Positions 42,382 through 50,821 are shown, numbered from the stretch's first letter. The stretch: 64,000 bases of DNA from Natronobeatus ordinarius (GCF_024362485.1 NZ_CP101456.1:2046001-2110000), one strand, 5' to 3'. The notes: generated from the sequence alone by a model not told the origin. Program-made: numbers and translations.

Positions 42382-43383
42382 TCACGGCGCTGGCTGCGTC
42401 GCGGAGACCTGGCGGAGTCGCGCGACGATTTCCTCGCGACCGATGTCTCGCTCGTGTTCCCTGGCGAGTCGGCCGACCACGAGATCGACCAGGTTCAGCC
42501 GTCGCAACAGCTCGAGCGTCTCCTCGCGGTCGAGCCCGACGTCCTGTCCGACTTCGTAGATCGTGTTCGATCGCGAGACTGACTCGACGAGGACGTCGAG
42601 ACTCACCCCGTCGGGAAGTCCGATTCCGTCGGTGAGTACGACCGGCGGCTGGTCGGCTTCTCGCTCCGATTCCGAACGCGTCTCCGGACGCTCCGCAGCG
42701 TTCGTCACCGTTTCGGAATCGGGTTCGGGTTCGACGTCGTCCTCCGATTTGTCGTCTTCACCCGAGTCGGTATCGTACGAGTTCGGCTCGTGGATCCCGT
42801 GGTCGATCATGTACCGCCGAACGGTTTCGGCGGTGACGTCCATCTCGATCACCTCGGCCATCTCGGCGAACGTCTCACAGGAGTCGTACACCGACGCGAG
42901 CAGTTCTGGATCCCTGAACGGCGGCCGGTTTCGCCTGCGAGTGCCGGCCGGTCCGTCGTCAGCACTGCTGGAAGCCGAGCGCTGACTCGAGGATCGGGCA
43001 CGCGCTGTGGACTCCTCGGCCGCGGTCGGCTGACTCCCGTTCGGGACGGACGCGTCGAGTGCGACTGTAATCGTCCCGTCACCGGTGATCGTCGCCTCGG
43101 CCGGCTCCAGTTCCAGCCCGTGGTCGGACGCCGGGACGACGGGAACCGCCGACTCGAGGACGAGCTGGAGGCGGCCGTCGCTGTCGAGTTCGACGGTTGC
43201 GGGTGCGACGCCGTCCACTCCGTTGGCTGCTGGTTTCATCGAGATGGTCAGCTCGACGTCGGCAGTGAGCCCGGGTTCCGAATCGACACCTTCGGTGACC
43301 TCGACCGCGTGTACGGTGCCACCTTCACCCTCACACGCCTCGAGAAACGCACCCATCTTCCGAAGATTGCTACCAACACCCAT
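42382..43383 (-). CDS. hypothetical protein with helix-turn-helix-like region
   Basis: A 333-residue protein of unclear role. Residues 1-120 form a mainly beta domain (VELTISMKP ... ITVALDASV). A low-complexity Ser/Arg linker follows, then a likely HTH, FRDPELLASVYDSCETFAEMA with DVTAETVRRYMIDHGIHEP. After an acidic linker comes a second helical segment (VSRSNTIYEVGQDVGLDREETLELLRRLNLVDLVVGRLA) that also resembles an HTH. It looks like a haloarchaeal transcription factor. A TATA-like ATTTAT on the minus strand (43424-43430) is about 43 nt upstream. Confidence 0.7.
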   Translation of the reverse strand: MGVGSNLRKMGAFLEACEGEGGTVHAVEVTEGVDSEPGLTADVELTISMKPAANGVDGVAPATVELDSDGRLQLVLESAVPVVPASDHGLELEPAEATITGDGTITVALDASVPNGSQPTAAEESTARARSSSQRSASSSADDGPAGTRRRNRPPFRDPELLASVYDSCETFAEMAEVIEMDVTAETVRRYMIDHGIHEPNSYDTDSGEDDKSEDDVEPEPDSETVTNAAERPETRSESEREADQPPVVLTDGIGLPDGVSLDVLVESVSRSNTIYEVGQDVGLDREETLELLRRLNLVDLVVGRLAREHERDIGREEIVARLRQVSATQPAP

Positions 43384-43745
43384 GGTGTATTATGACACAA
43401 CGAGGTTCCCCATCAGTATTCATGATAAATAGTGTTGACCTTTAAGTTAGATCCGGTCACTCCGCGGCTCACGCTCGTCCTTCGAGGTAACTCGTTCGCT
43501 CACCAGTGGTCAACCGACCCCTCCATCCAGTTTCGTTCGCTCGCCACTCCAGCCCACGTTCGATTTTTTGTAAATTATCGGACTATAATTGCATCATTTC
43601 GGAGTTCATACTGTTATAGATTCGGTGCGGGTGAGCGGTGGCACGACCACTCGTCGAACGGCTCGAGCGAGCCCCAAGCGGTGTAGCTAAAACGATCGTT
43701 TCAGCTACCCAAACGATCATCTTCCAACTGAGTGAACGATCGTGT
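43384..43745 (+). promoter_or_regulatory. 362-nt intergenic region with three phased ACGATC repeats
   Basis: No gene is seen. Immediately before the lipoprotein gene, ACGATC occurs at 43692-43697, 43713-43718 and 43736-43741, spaced 21 and 23 nt apart, i.e. about two helical turns. The first lies inside the perfect palindrome AAACGATCGTTT (43690-43701). The array resembles binding sites for a protein that binds cooperatively on one face of the DNA. The left part contains the leftward promoter of the gene at 43383. Confidence 0.5.
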
Positions 43746-44537
43746 ATGAGGCGAAGAGAACTACTCACGGGAAGTGGTCTGGTCGTGACAACGGCGCTCG
43801 CGGGCTGTCTCGGTCGGGCTCAGGACGGAGGCGAGGCCGCGACTCCCGACGCGTCGAGGCGGACGATTACGGTGAGGGCGTCGGGCGAATCGGCCGCCGA
43901 ACCAGACCTCGCCAGGCTTCGACTCGGCGTCGAGTTGACCGGGGACGACGCGGCGGCCGTTCGAAGCGACCTCGCCACGCGGGCGGCAAAGCTGGAAGCG
44001 AGCCTCCTCGAGCACGGACTCGAGGAGGACGACCTCACGACGGATCGGTTCAGGATCCGGGAGCGGTACGACCACGACGCCATGCGCGCAGACGGCGTCG
44101 AACCCAGAACCGAGGCGGACGCCGAGGAGTACCGGTACTACGTCGGAACCCACACCTACAGCGTCGACGTTCACGACGTCGACGACGTCGGCGACGTGAT
44201 TCGCGCCGCGGTCGACGACGGGGATGCCGACGAAGTCGGCCGAATCGAGTTCACCCTCTCCGAGGACCGACGTGACGAACTCCGCGACGACGCGCTCGAG
44301 GAGGCGCTCGAGGACGCCCGTGCCGAGGCTGACTTCGTCGCCACCGAAGTTGGTGCGTCGATCGTCGACGCTCGGCACGTCGACACCTCGGGAGCCGACG
44401 TCAGCCCGGTCCGCGAGCGATTCGATACGGCAGAGCTGGCCGGGGACGACGTCGACGCCGAAGCGCCCGGGACGGAGCTTCGGCCCGACGACGTGACGGT
44501 GCGTGCATCGGTCACCGTCAAGTACGAGATGGCCTGA
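43746..44537 (+). CDS. SIMPL-domain (DUF541) lipoprotein
   Basis: A 263-residue exported protein. The N-terminus RRRELLTGSGLVVTTALAGC is a Tat-like signal with a lipobox; Cys21 would be lipid-anchored. Residues about 38-260 form a SIMPL/DUF541 domain (RTITVRASGESAAEPDLARLRLGVE, ... VTVRASVTVKYEM), found in periplasmic or surface stress proteins of unknown activity. I start at ATG 43746 because the signal begins there. The preceding three ACGATC repeats suggest specific regulation. Confidence 0.9.
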   Translation: MRRRELLTGSGLVVTTALAGCLGRAQDGGEAATPDASRRTITVRASGESAAEPDLARLRLGVELTGDDAAAVRSDLATRAAKLEASLLEHGLEEDDLTTDRFRIRERYDHDAMRADGVEPRTEADAEEYRYYVGTHTYSVDVHDVDDVGDVIRAAVDDGDADEVGRIEFTLSEDRRDELRDDALEEALEDARAEADFVATEVGASIVDARHVDTSGADVSPVRERFDTAELAGDDVDAEAPGTELRPDDVTVRASVTVKYEMA

Positions 44538-44675
44538 GCAGGGTGTCCACCGTACCGCTTCGTGCTGGCTGCCCTGCGTCGAAAGCGCTGGCCGTTCGGT
44601 CGCGCGTTTCCCGCTGCAGCGACCAGTGAGCTACCCTGACAGCTATTTACAGTCGCGTGATAGTGTCCATCTACC

Positions 44676-44840
44676 ATGAGCACAGTTGACTGGACGTCAG
44701 GACGAACCGGAACGACCGTCGAGACGGGCTGTGACCTCCCCTCCCAGTACGGGCGATTCGATCCCGGGACCGTCACCGGGCGACCGCCGTTCGACGCGAC
44801 ACAGAGTGCCCACGCCGTTGCAGTTCGCGAAAACCGATGA
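44676..44840 (+). CDS. small protein (54 aa) coupled to ilvA
   Basis: Begins MSTVDWTSGRTGTTVETGCD and ends AVAVRENR. Two signs support translation: TATTTA (44644-44649) is about 29 nt before the ATG, and the stop TGA overlaps the ilvA start as ATGA (44837-44840). It may be a real micro-protein or a leader peptide that couples translation to ilvA. No homology is recognised. Confidence 0.6.
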   Translation: MSTVDWTSGRTGTTVETGCDLPSQYGRFDPGTVTGRPPFDATQSAHAVAVRENR

Positions 44841-46063
44841 GCCGAGATCACGTCCCCCTCGAGTTCGCGGACATCGAGGCCGCCCGCGACCGACTCGACG
44901 ACGAGTCGGTGGTCAGACGCACGCCGGTCGAGCGAAGCACCTCACTCGACGATCTCACCGGCGGCGAGGTGCACCTCAAGATGGAGCACCTCCAGTGGAC
45001 GGGATCGTTCAAAACGCGCGGGGCGTACAACAAGATCGCTCAGTGTGGCGACGACGTCGACCGGGTCGTCGCCGCGAGCGCCGGGAACCACGCCCAGGGC
45101 GTCGCCCTCGCGGCGACGACCCTCGGTGTCGGGTCGACCATCGTCATGCCGCGGACGGCACCCCAGGCAAAAGTCGACGCGACCCGCGGCTACGGGGCGG
45201 ACGTCGAACTCGTCGGCACTGACTTCCGGGAGGCGATGGCCCACGCGAAAGAGCTCACCGGCGACGGCACCGCGTTCGTCCACGCTTACGACGATCCCGC
45301 AATCGTCGCCGGCCAGGGCACGCTGGGGATCGAGATGCACGAGGACCTCCCCGACGTCGACACCGTCGTTGTCCCCATCGGCGGGGGTGGGCTCATCTCG
45401 GGTATCGCCACCGCGTTCGCCGAACGCTCCCCGGAGACGCGCGTCGTCGGCGTTCAGGCCAGCGGCGCCGCGACCGTTCCGGATAGCTTACAGAAGGGGA
45501 ACCCGATCTCGCTCGAGTCGGTGAACACGATCGCGGACGGCATCGCCACCGGCGGCGTCTCGGAGCTGACGCTGTCGCTCATCGAGGAGCACGTCGACGA
45601 GGTCGTGACGGTCACCGACGGCGAGATCGCCCGGGCGATCTTGCTGTTGCTCGAGCGAGCCAAGCAGGTCGTCGAGGGAGCCGGCGCGGCGTCAGTCGCC
45701 GCCGTCATCAGTGACGGGCTCGACGTGGAGGGCGAGACGGTGATGCCGTTGCTCTGTGGCGGCAACCTCGACATGACGATGCTCCAGACGGTCCTGGTGC
45801 ACGCGCTGACCGACCGCGAACAGCTGTTGCGCCTGCGCGTTCGCATCACCGACCAGCCCGGAAAGTTAGAGGAAATTTCGGGGGTCATCGCCGGACACAA
45901 CGCCAACATTCAGACGGTTCGCCACGACCGCTCGGCGCCCGAACTCGACGTCGGCGAGGCCTACCTCGTCTTCCAGATCGAGACCAGCGGCGCGGGACAG
46001 GCTCGAGCCCTCATCCGAACGATCCGAAGCCACGGCTACGAGGTCAGGCACGTCAACGCCTGA
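44837..46063 (+). CDS. ilvA: threonine ammonia-lyase with ACT domain
   Basis: A 408-residue PLP enzyme that deaminates threonine to 2-oxobutyrate, the entry to isoleucine synthesis. The PLP Lys59 lies in TGSFKTRGAYNK; the phosphate-binding loop is VPIGGGGLISGIA. The C-terminal ~80 residues (RLRVRITDQPGKLEEIS onward) form an ACT domain for amino-acid feedback. The single ACT resembles the shorter ThrD-II type rather than E. coli IlvA with its two regulatory units. It overlaps the upstream small gene by 4 nt. Confidence 0.95.
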   Translation: MSRDHVPLEFADIEAARDRLDDESVVRRTPVERSTSLDDLTGGEVHLKMEHLQWTGSFKTRGAYNKIAQCGDDVDRVVAASAGNHAQGVALAATTLGVGSTIVMPRTAPQAKVDATRGYGADVELVGTDFREAMAHAKELTGDGTAFVHAYDDPAIVAGQGTLGIEMHEDLPDVDTVVVPIGGGGLISGIATAFAERSPETRVVGVQASGAATVPDSLQKGNPISLESVNTIADGIATGGVSELTLSLIEEHVDEVVTVTDGEIARAILLLLERAKQVVEGAGAASVAAVISDGLDVEGETVMPLLCGGNLDMTMLQTVLVHALTDREQLLRLRVRITDQPGKLEEISGVIAGHNANIQTVRHDRSAPELDVGEAYLVFQIETSGAGQARALIRTIRSHGYEVRHVNA

Positions 46064-46102
46064 CTCGGACGCCGTGGCTGCGGGGTGACAGCCGGCCGCG
46101 AG

Positions 46103-46321
46103 CTAGCCGCCTTTGATCAGTCGCAACACGGTGACGTGGTCGACCTCGACTGGCTGGTCCTCGGGGACGGGACGGCCGTCGACGAGGACGCTTACCTCGT
46201 GTGGACTCAGTTCGACGTCGGTGAGCAGGTCGGCGTAGGTCGGTTCCTCGCCGTTCCCAACGCGGTCCTCGAGGTCGACCTCGTAGGTCCCCTCGCCTTT
46301 GACGTCGACGGTAACGCGCAT
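46103..46321 (-). CDS. samp2: ubiquitin-like small archaeal modifier protein SAMP2
   Basis: A 72-residue beta-grasp protein ending in the essential Gly-Gly (LRLIKGG). The block SPHEVSVLVDGRPVPEDQPVEV closely matches H. volcanii SAMP2 as remembered. SAMP2 is adenylated by UbaA, is conjugated to lysines of target proteins, and serves as sulfur donor for tRNA wobble-uridine thiolation. It is convergent with ilvA. A GEEPTYADLLTDVE insert is normal for the family. Confidence 0.95.
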   Translation of the reverse strand: MRVTVDVKGEGTYEVDLEDRVGNGEEPTYADLLTDVELSPHEVSVLVDGRPVPEDQPVEVDHVTVLRLIKGG

Positions 46322-46425
46322 AGTCGTGTGTTCGGGTCGTGGGCCTTGAGCGCGTCGCTCGAGCGTCGCATACAGAATCGACGAGTCGGGCGTGGAGTCG
46401 ATCGACTACCAGTGAACGACCCCTC

Positions 46426-46499
46426 GTTACTAGTATGTAGGAAGTCCAGTACCACCTTTCCTAGTAACTCTTTTTAAGGTAGCGGGTGCTGAGTTACTA
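46426..46499 (+). promoter_or_regulatory. TATA box flanked by an inverted repeat (zinc-finger gene promoter)
   Basis: TAGTAACTC (46462-46470) and GAGTTACTA (46491-46499) are perfect 9-nt inverted arms around TTTTTAAGG (46471-46479), the TATA box 29 nt before the ATG at 46505. A third half-site, GTTACTA, lies at 46426-46432. The right arm ends 5 nt before the start codon, so a bound dimer would cover the core promoter. This is the clearest operator in the window. Confidence 0.65.
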
Positions 46500-46504
46500 A
46501 CACA

Positions 46505-46657
46505 ATGGCATACACCTGTTCCACCTGCGACGAGCAGTTCCAGTCGGCAGCCGGCGTCACCCAGCACGTCGCGTTGCACCACGACACCTGTGCAGTCTGT
46601 GATGAGTCGTTCGACGACACCGCCGGACTCCGCGAGCACATTCACGCGGAGCACTGA
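46505..46657 (+). CDS. C2H2-type zinc-finger micro-protein (50 aa)
   Basis: A 50-residue protein that is almost entirely two zinc-binding units: CSTCDEQF...HVALHH and CAVCDESFDD...HIHAEH, each with paired Cys and paired His as in C2H2 fingers. Small zinc-finger proteins of this sort are common in haloarchaea and some act as regulators of stress or biofilm traits. It is probably leaderless. The inverted repeat over its promoter suggests autoregulation or tight control. Confidence 0.85.
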   Translation: MAYTCSTCDEQFQSAAGVTQHVALHHDTCAVCDESFDDTAGLREHIHAEH

Positions 46658-46722
46658 GCCGGCCACCGACGTCACACCGACCGAACGCGGATACGGACAC
46701 CATCGATCCGTACTGTCGACAT

Positions 46723-47016
46723 ATGCTCGAGGACACTCTCTCCCGGGCCATCGACGTCTACAACCGGTACCGCGAGCCGATGGTGAGTGCGACGCTCCTC
46801 GAGACCGCCGGTCGCCGATTTCGCGTCCGGTTCGCCGGTCCCTTCTGTACGACCTGCTGTCGAGACGACTACGTCGACGACCTCCGGTACGAACTCGACG
46901 AGTTCGGGGTCCCGGCCGAGGCGATCACCGTCGAGCGACTCGAGCAAACGGGATTCGAGCGCTACGAGGCGACGTTCAGCGTCGACGCGTCGCTCTCGGC
47001 TGAGGCGTTCGACTGA
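46723..47016 (+). CDS. conserved-looking hypothetical protein with CTTCC motif
   Basis: A 97-residue protein starting MLEDTLSRAIDVYNRYRE. It has a mixed alpha/beta pattern with a central GPFCTTCCRDDYVDD, where three Cys in five residues could bind a metal or undergo redox chemistry. The C-terminal part is a beta-alpha-beta stretch ending SLSAEAFD. No family is recognised. It lies between the zinc-finger gene and purU, both in the same direction. Confidence 0.75.
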   Translation: MLEDTLSRAIDVYNRYREPMVSATLLETAGRRFRVRFAGPFCTTCCRDDYVDDLRYELDEFGVPAEAITVERLEQTGFERYEATFSVDASLSAEAFD

Positions 47017-47139
47017 TCGCGTCACTCGTTCGACACCCCGATTCGGTCGGGTAGTTTTCGAAGATAGCAGGGCTTTTAGCCACCCACGACTTGAGAGGCG
47101 AGTGATGTTCCGAACGCCGCTCGAGCGGAGGTGGTGCCG

Positions 47140-48090
47140 ATGACGACCGATCTCGCCGAAATTACGGTCATCGGAGACGACGACACCGGGCTGATTGCCC
47201 GGGTAACGAGCCTCCTGTTCGAGCGCGGAGTCAACGTCGAGGACCTCGATCAGGCCGTCCGCGACGGCGTCTTCCGGATGTATCTCGCCGTCGATATTTC
47301 GGGGATGGTCTGCACCGAGGCGAAGCTCCGCGACGACCTCCACGAGCTCGGCGACGACCTCGGTCTCGACGTGCAGGTCCGATTCCCCGCCGACCGCGAA
47401 ACCCAGCAGATCGCCGTCCTCGTCACGAAAGAGAGCCACTGCCTCGAGGCCCTGTTCGAGGCCTGGGCGAACGACGAGCTCGGCGCCGACATCGGCGTCG
47501 TCATCGGAAACTACGACGACCTCCGGCCGCTGGCCGAGCACTACGACGTTCCGTTCCACGACATCGGCGTCGACGGCGGTCAGCAGGACGAAGAGAAGTT
47601 ACTCACGCTCCTCGAGGAGTACGATGCCGATCTCATCGTCCTCGCCCGGTACATGCGCATCCTCAGCCCGAACGTGGTCTTCCGGTACGAAGATCGCATC
47701 ATCAACGTCCACCCGTCGCTGTTGCCCGCGTTCCCCGGCGCCGAGGCCTACCGGCAGGCGCTCGAGGGAGGCGTCCGCGTCGCCGGCGTGACGGCACACT
47801 ACGTCACCACCGATCTCGACCAGGGGCCGATCATCACCCAGCGCGCGTTCGACGTCCCCGACGACGCCGACGTCGAAGCGATCAAACGACGTGGACAGCC
47901 ACTCGAGGCCGACGCGTTGCTCGAGGCAGTTTCCCTCCACCTGAACGGCGACGTCTCGGTTCACCGGGGCCGAACGACCGTCCGAAACGGCGGCGACGGC
48001 TACCAGCTTGGCCTCCCCGAGGAACTCGAGGAGTTCACGCCGGATCGTCCGATAGACGGTATCGGAACCGCCGTCGCGAACGACGACTAG
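47140..48090 (+). CDS. purU: formyltetrahydrofolate deformylase
   Basis: A 316-residue enzyme that hydrolyses 10-formyl-THF to formate and THF. Residues 1-85 are an ACT domain (ITVIGDDDTGLIARVTSLLFE) and residues about 88-280 a formyltransferase-type catalytic domain, with GNYDDL, NVHPSLLPAFPGAEAY (catalytic His) and HYVTTDLDQGPII (catalytic Asp). ATG 47140 follows a good Shine-Dalgarno GGAGGTG (47127-47133), which decides the start over GTG 47131. It could recycle THF made in the one-carbon region to the left, or balance folate pools. Confidence 0.92.
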   Translation: MTTDLAEITVIGDDDTGLIARVTSLLFERGVNVEDLDQAVRDGVFRMYLAVDISGMVCTEAKLRDDLHELGDDLGLDVQVRFPADRETQQIAVLVTKESHCLEALFEAWANDELGADIGVVIGNYDDLRPLAEHYDVPFHDIGVDGGQQDEEKLLTLLEEYDADLIVLARYMRILSPNVVFRYEDRIINVHPSLLPAFPGAEAYRQALEGGVRVAGVTAHYVTTDLDQGPIITQRAFDVPDDADVEAIKRRGQPLEADALLEAVSLHLNGDVSVHRGRTTVRNGGDGYQLGLPEELEEFTPDRPIDGIGTAVANDD

Positions 48091-48108
48091 TACTCCGCCA
48101 ACCGTCGA

Positions 48109-48152
48109 CTGCAGGGTCGAACCGGCCTTCGGCGACGGATTCGACCCTGCAG
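48109..48152 (+). terminator. 13-bp stem hairpin after purU
   Basis: CTGCAGGGTCGAA (48109-48121) and TTCGACCCTGCAG (48140-48152) are exact inverted arms with an 18-nt loop, 19 nt after the purU stop. No T-run follows, so it may stabilise the 3' end rather than terminate. The rest of 48091-48379, between convergent genes, shows nothing else. Confidence 0.5.
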
Positions 48153-48379
48153 ATCTGGCTTGGCAAAGCACTAGGGACGGTTCCGGGGCACTCGTTTTGC
48201 CGACGGAACAACCGGTGGTTCTGGAGGCGGTCACGGGGAGCAGTAGACAGCGACGAGCGCCTGATCAGTACGGACTGTGAGCTCACGGGATCGGCCCTTG
48301 AGCGGTAGTCGCCGTGGCAGTCACACTCGAGTGGTGGTCGTCGCCGCAGTCTCTCTCGGCGGTGGACGGCGCGTTCGTC

Positions 48380-49681
48380 TCACTGCCCACCTCGCTGTTC
48401 GGCGGCGACGAAACGGACCTCGACGGTGACGGGGTCGTCGGCGGTAGCCGTGAGTTCGTCGTGGATTCGATCGGCCAGTTCGGGCACGACCCCGGGATCG
48501 TCGCCGGAGACGGTGACGACGACCTGGTCGATCGATCGGAGCGGATAGTCGTCGTCGAGCGTCACCTCGACGGACTCGAGCTCGAGACCGTCGTACCGGG
48601 GCTCCTCGAGGGCAGCCTCGGCTTCGGCGGTCGCGGTCGAGGACAGCTGCGTCGCCTGGAAGTCGAGGGCAGTGACGCCGACCAGTGGGGCAGCCAGGAC
48701 GACCAGCGCGACGCCGAAGATGGCCGCGTAGGCGTAGGTCGGCCGGCGGGTCGGCGACACCTCGAACAGTCCCTGCGGGCGGTAGCCGGCCGCCCACAGC
48801 GTCACGAGGGCAGCGAAGTTGATCGAAAAGACGTTGACGGCCACGAGGGCACCCGCACCCACGGCCGCACCGTACATTCCCCACGCGACCGTGATCCCGA
48901 CGGCTGCGGCCGGCGGGATGAGCGCGGCCGCGATCATTACGCCGACGATGGCCTCGGAGAACCCCCGCGTGAGGCTCAGGATGCCGGCGACGCCGGCACC
49001 CAGTGCGACCGCCAGGGAGAACACGTTCGGCGAGACCCGCTCTTGCAACTCGGCGACGACGACGATGTCGACCCCGGCGGGCTCGAGGCCGGCCAGCCGC
49101 GCGAGGGTCGCCAGCCCGATCGAGGCGGCGACGACGACGGCAAGGCCGACCGCCTGGTAGCGAAAGCCGGTCGATTGCAACCCCCTGTCGCCGGTGACGA
49201 TGCCGACGTTCGCCGCGAGCGCGGGGCCGATCAGCGGCGCGATCACCATCGCACCGATCACGACCGCCGGCGAGTCCGCTAGCAGGCCGGCCGTGGCGAC
49301 AATGGCGCTGATGAGCAACATCGCGACGTAGATGGGGAACGTGGGCGTGAGCTCGTCGGCTTTCGTCCGGAGCACCTGCCTCGAGGTCCGTTCGCCCTTC
49401 GTGCCGCCGTGACTGTACTGATCGAGCAACGTCTCGAACCGGTTCGAAAGCACCGTCTCGGCATCGATGACGATCACGCGCGCCTCGTCACCGATTCCGG
49501 CCCGGTGCAGGCGATCGAGCGTCGGCTCGACGGCACGCGTCGGGAGCGGGAAGCGGACGACAGCGGCATAGCCCCGGCCGCTCGTCTCGTCGCTCACGAC
49601 GTAGTCGATCCCCTCCTCCTCCAGGATATCGAGGACGGCCCGGCGACGACCGTCCGGAACCGCAATCTCGAGATAGCGCAT
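48380..49681 (-). CDS. TIGR00341/DUF389 family membrane protein
   Basis: A 433-residue protein. The N-terminal ~85 residues are a soluble domain (MRYLEIAVPDGRRRAVLDIL). Residues about 115-345 hold six or seven helices with the family signature SPAVVIGAMVIAPLIGPALAANVG and GFSEAIVGVMIAAALIPPAAAVG. A soluble C-terminal domain follows (about 350-433). The family is widespread in archaea but its activity is unknown; transport is likely. I start at ATG 49681, where the conserved N-terminus begins. Confidence 0.9.
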   Translation of the reverse strand: MRYLEIAVPDGRRRAVLDILEEEGIDYVVSDETSGRGYAAVVRFPLPTRAVEPTLDRLHRAGIGDEARVIVIDAETVLSNRFETLLDQYSHGGTKGERTSRQVLRTKADELTPTFPIYVAMLLISAIVATAGLLADSPAVVIGAMVIAPLIGPALAANVGIVTGDRGLQSTGFRYQAVGLAVVVAASIGLATLARLAGLEPAGVDIVVVAELQERVSPNVFSLAVALGAGVAGILSLTRGFSEAIVGVMIAAALIPPAAAVGITVAWGMYGAAVGAGALVAVNVFSINFAALVTLWAAGYRPQGLFEVSPTRRPTYAYAAIFGVALVVLAAPLVGVTALDFQATQLSSTATAEAEAALEEPRYDGLELESVEVTLDDDYPLRSIDQVVVTVSGDDPGVVPELADRIHDELTATADDPVTVEVRFVAAEQRGGQ

Positions 49682-49795
49682 GGGGGGAGCCACCACGGAC
49701 TGGCGGATACGTCTAGGCCCGCCTCGAGTAGCCCGTCCGGATGACGGTCGCGTCGTCACACACTTGTCGGAGACGCCCGTAGCCGACCGTATCCA

Positions 49796-50077
49796 ATGAT
49801 CCGACGACTCGTTCTCGACGTGCTGAAACCGCACGATCCCGACCTCGTGGCGTTCACCGGACGGCTCGGCGACCTCGAGGGCGTAGAGGGGGCCACTGCC
49901 AAGGTCGTCGAGATGGACGAGAACGTCCAGACGGTCCGCATCGCGATCGAGGGGCCCGACCTCGAGTTCGACACCATCGAAGCCGAGATCGGCGACCTCG
50001 GCGGCTCGATCCACTCGACCGACGAGGTCTCCGCAGGCGAACGGATCGTCGAGGATTCGTGGGTCTCCGGGCCGTGA
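49796..50077 (+). CDS. DUF211 family protein
   Basis: A 93-residue ferredoxin-like-fold protein starting MIRRLVLDVLKPHDPDLVAF, with VVEMDENVQTVRIAIEGPDLEFDTIEAEIGDLGGSIHSTDEV. DUF211 proteins of archaea have been suggested to bind metal ions. The next gene, a VIT1/CCC1-like transporter, overlaps its stop codon, so a role in metal sensing or delivery to that transporter is a reasonable guess. Confidence 0.88.
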   Translation: MIRRLVLDVLKPHDPDLVAFTGRLGDLEGVEGATAKVVEMDENVQTVRIAIEGPDLEFDTIEAEIGDLGGSIHSTDEVSAGERIVEDSWVSGP

Positions 50078-50661
50078 CGCTCCGAGCGCGACTCGCGGAC
50101 GCCCGCCGCGTCTTCGAGAAAGAGGACGTCCGGGCGCTTTCGCGGCGCTACTTCGTCGCCAACGGTTTCGACGGGACGCTCACCAGCATCGGTGTCGTGA
50201 TCGGTGCCTACCTCGGCGGCGTCACAGACGGCGTGACGATCGTCGGGATCGGCCTCGGCGCTGCCGTCGGGCTCGGCACCTCCGGAATCTGGAGCGTCTG
50301 GGAGATCGAACGCGCCGAGACCAGCCGGGCACGCAAGGAGCTCGAGGACGCCATGCTCACCAGTCTGGACGACACACAGCTCTCGCGCGACCTCCGGACC
50401 GCACAGATCCTCCACGCGCTCGCTTCCGGCACCGGCCCCGTCCTCGCCGTCTTGCTCACGCTGGCTCCGCTGTTGCTCGAGGGGGTCGTCCTCTCGATCG
50501 AACAGGCCGTACTCGGCTCGATCGCGGTCGGCATCCTGCTCCTGGCCAGCGTCGGCGCCTACATGGGCTCGATCTCCCAGCAGCGCTGGTACGTCGCCGC
50601 CGTTCGGATGGGGCTGGCCGGAATCGTCGTCGCGATTCTCAGCGTTCTGCTCCCGGGCTGA
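50074..50661 (+). CDS. VIT1/CCC1-like membrane transporter
   Basis: A 195-residue protein with about five helices. RRYFVANGFDGTLTSIGVVIGAYLGG resembles the first helix and its metal-site loop in VIT1/CCC1 iron and manganese transporters, and the middle acidic region ERAETSRARKELEDAML matches their hydrophilic bundle. The GTG at 50074 overlaps the DUF211 stop (GTGA); an in-frame GTG at 50059 is the alternative. Substrate is inferred only from the family. Confidence 0.75.
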   Translation: MTLRARLADARRVFEKEDVRALSRRYFVANGFDGTLTSIGVVIGAYLGGVTDGVTIVGIGLGAAVGLGTSGIWSVWEIERAETSRARKELEDAMLTSLDDTQLSRDLRTAQILHALASGTGPVLAVLLTLAPLLLEGVVLSIEQAVLGSIAVGILLLASVGAYMGSISQQRWYVAAVRMGLAGIVVAILSVLLPG

Positions 50662-50699
50662 CGGGGCTCGCCGCGAGCGACAGGAAACGGAGATTCTGC

Positions 50700-50821
50700 T
50701 ATAGTATTCGTTGAAACGAGTTACACCCGGTCACAGCCGAGCGGTCTGCCTCGGCATCGTCGACGAGGCAGACCGCCGATGGTCGTGACCGGGTGTGCAA
50801 TGACTTTCAACGGTTACTATA
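50700..50821. repeat. 122-nt imperfect palindrome, possible MITE
   Basis: The ends TATAGTA (50700-50706) and TACTATA (50815-50821) are exact inverted repeats. Inside, three more arm pairs match: CGTTGAAA with TTTCAACG, CACCCGGTCAC with GTGACCGGGTG, and CGGTCTGCCTCG with CGAGGCAGACCG, around a short centre near 50755-50763. The whole element could fold into one long hairpin. It lies between two genes and has no coding capacity, as in a miniature inverted-repeat transposable element or an abundant palindromic repeat. Confidence 0.75.
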
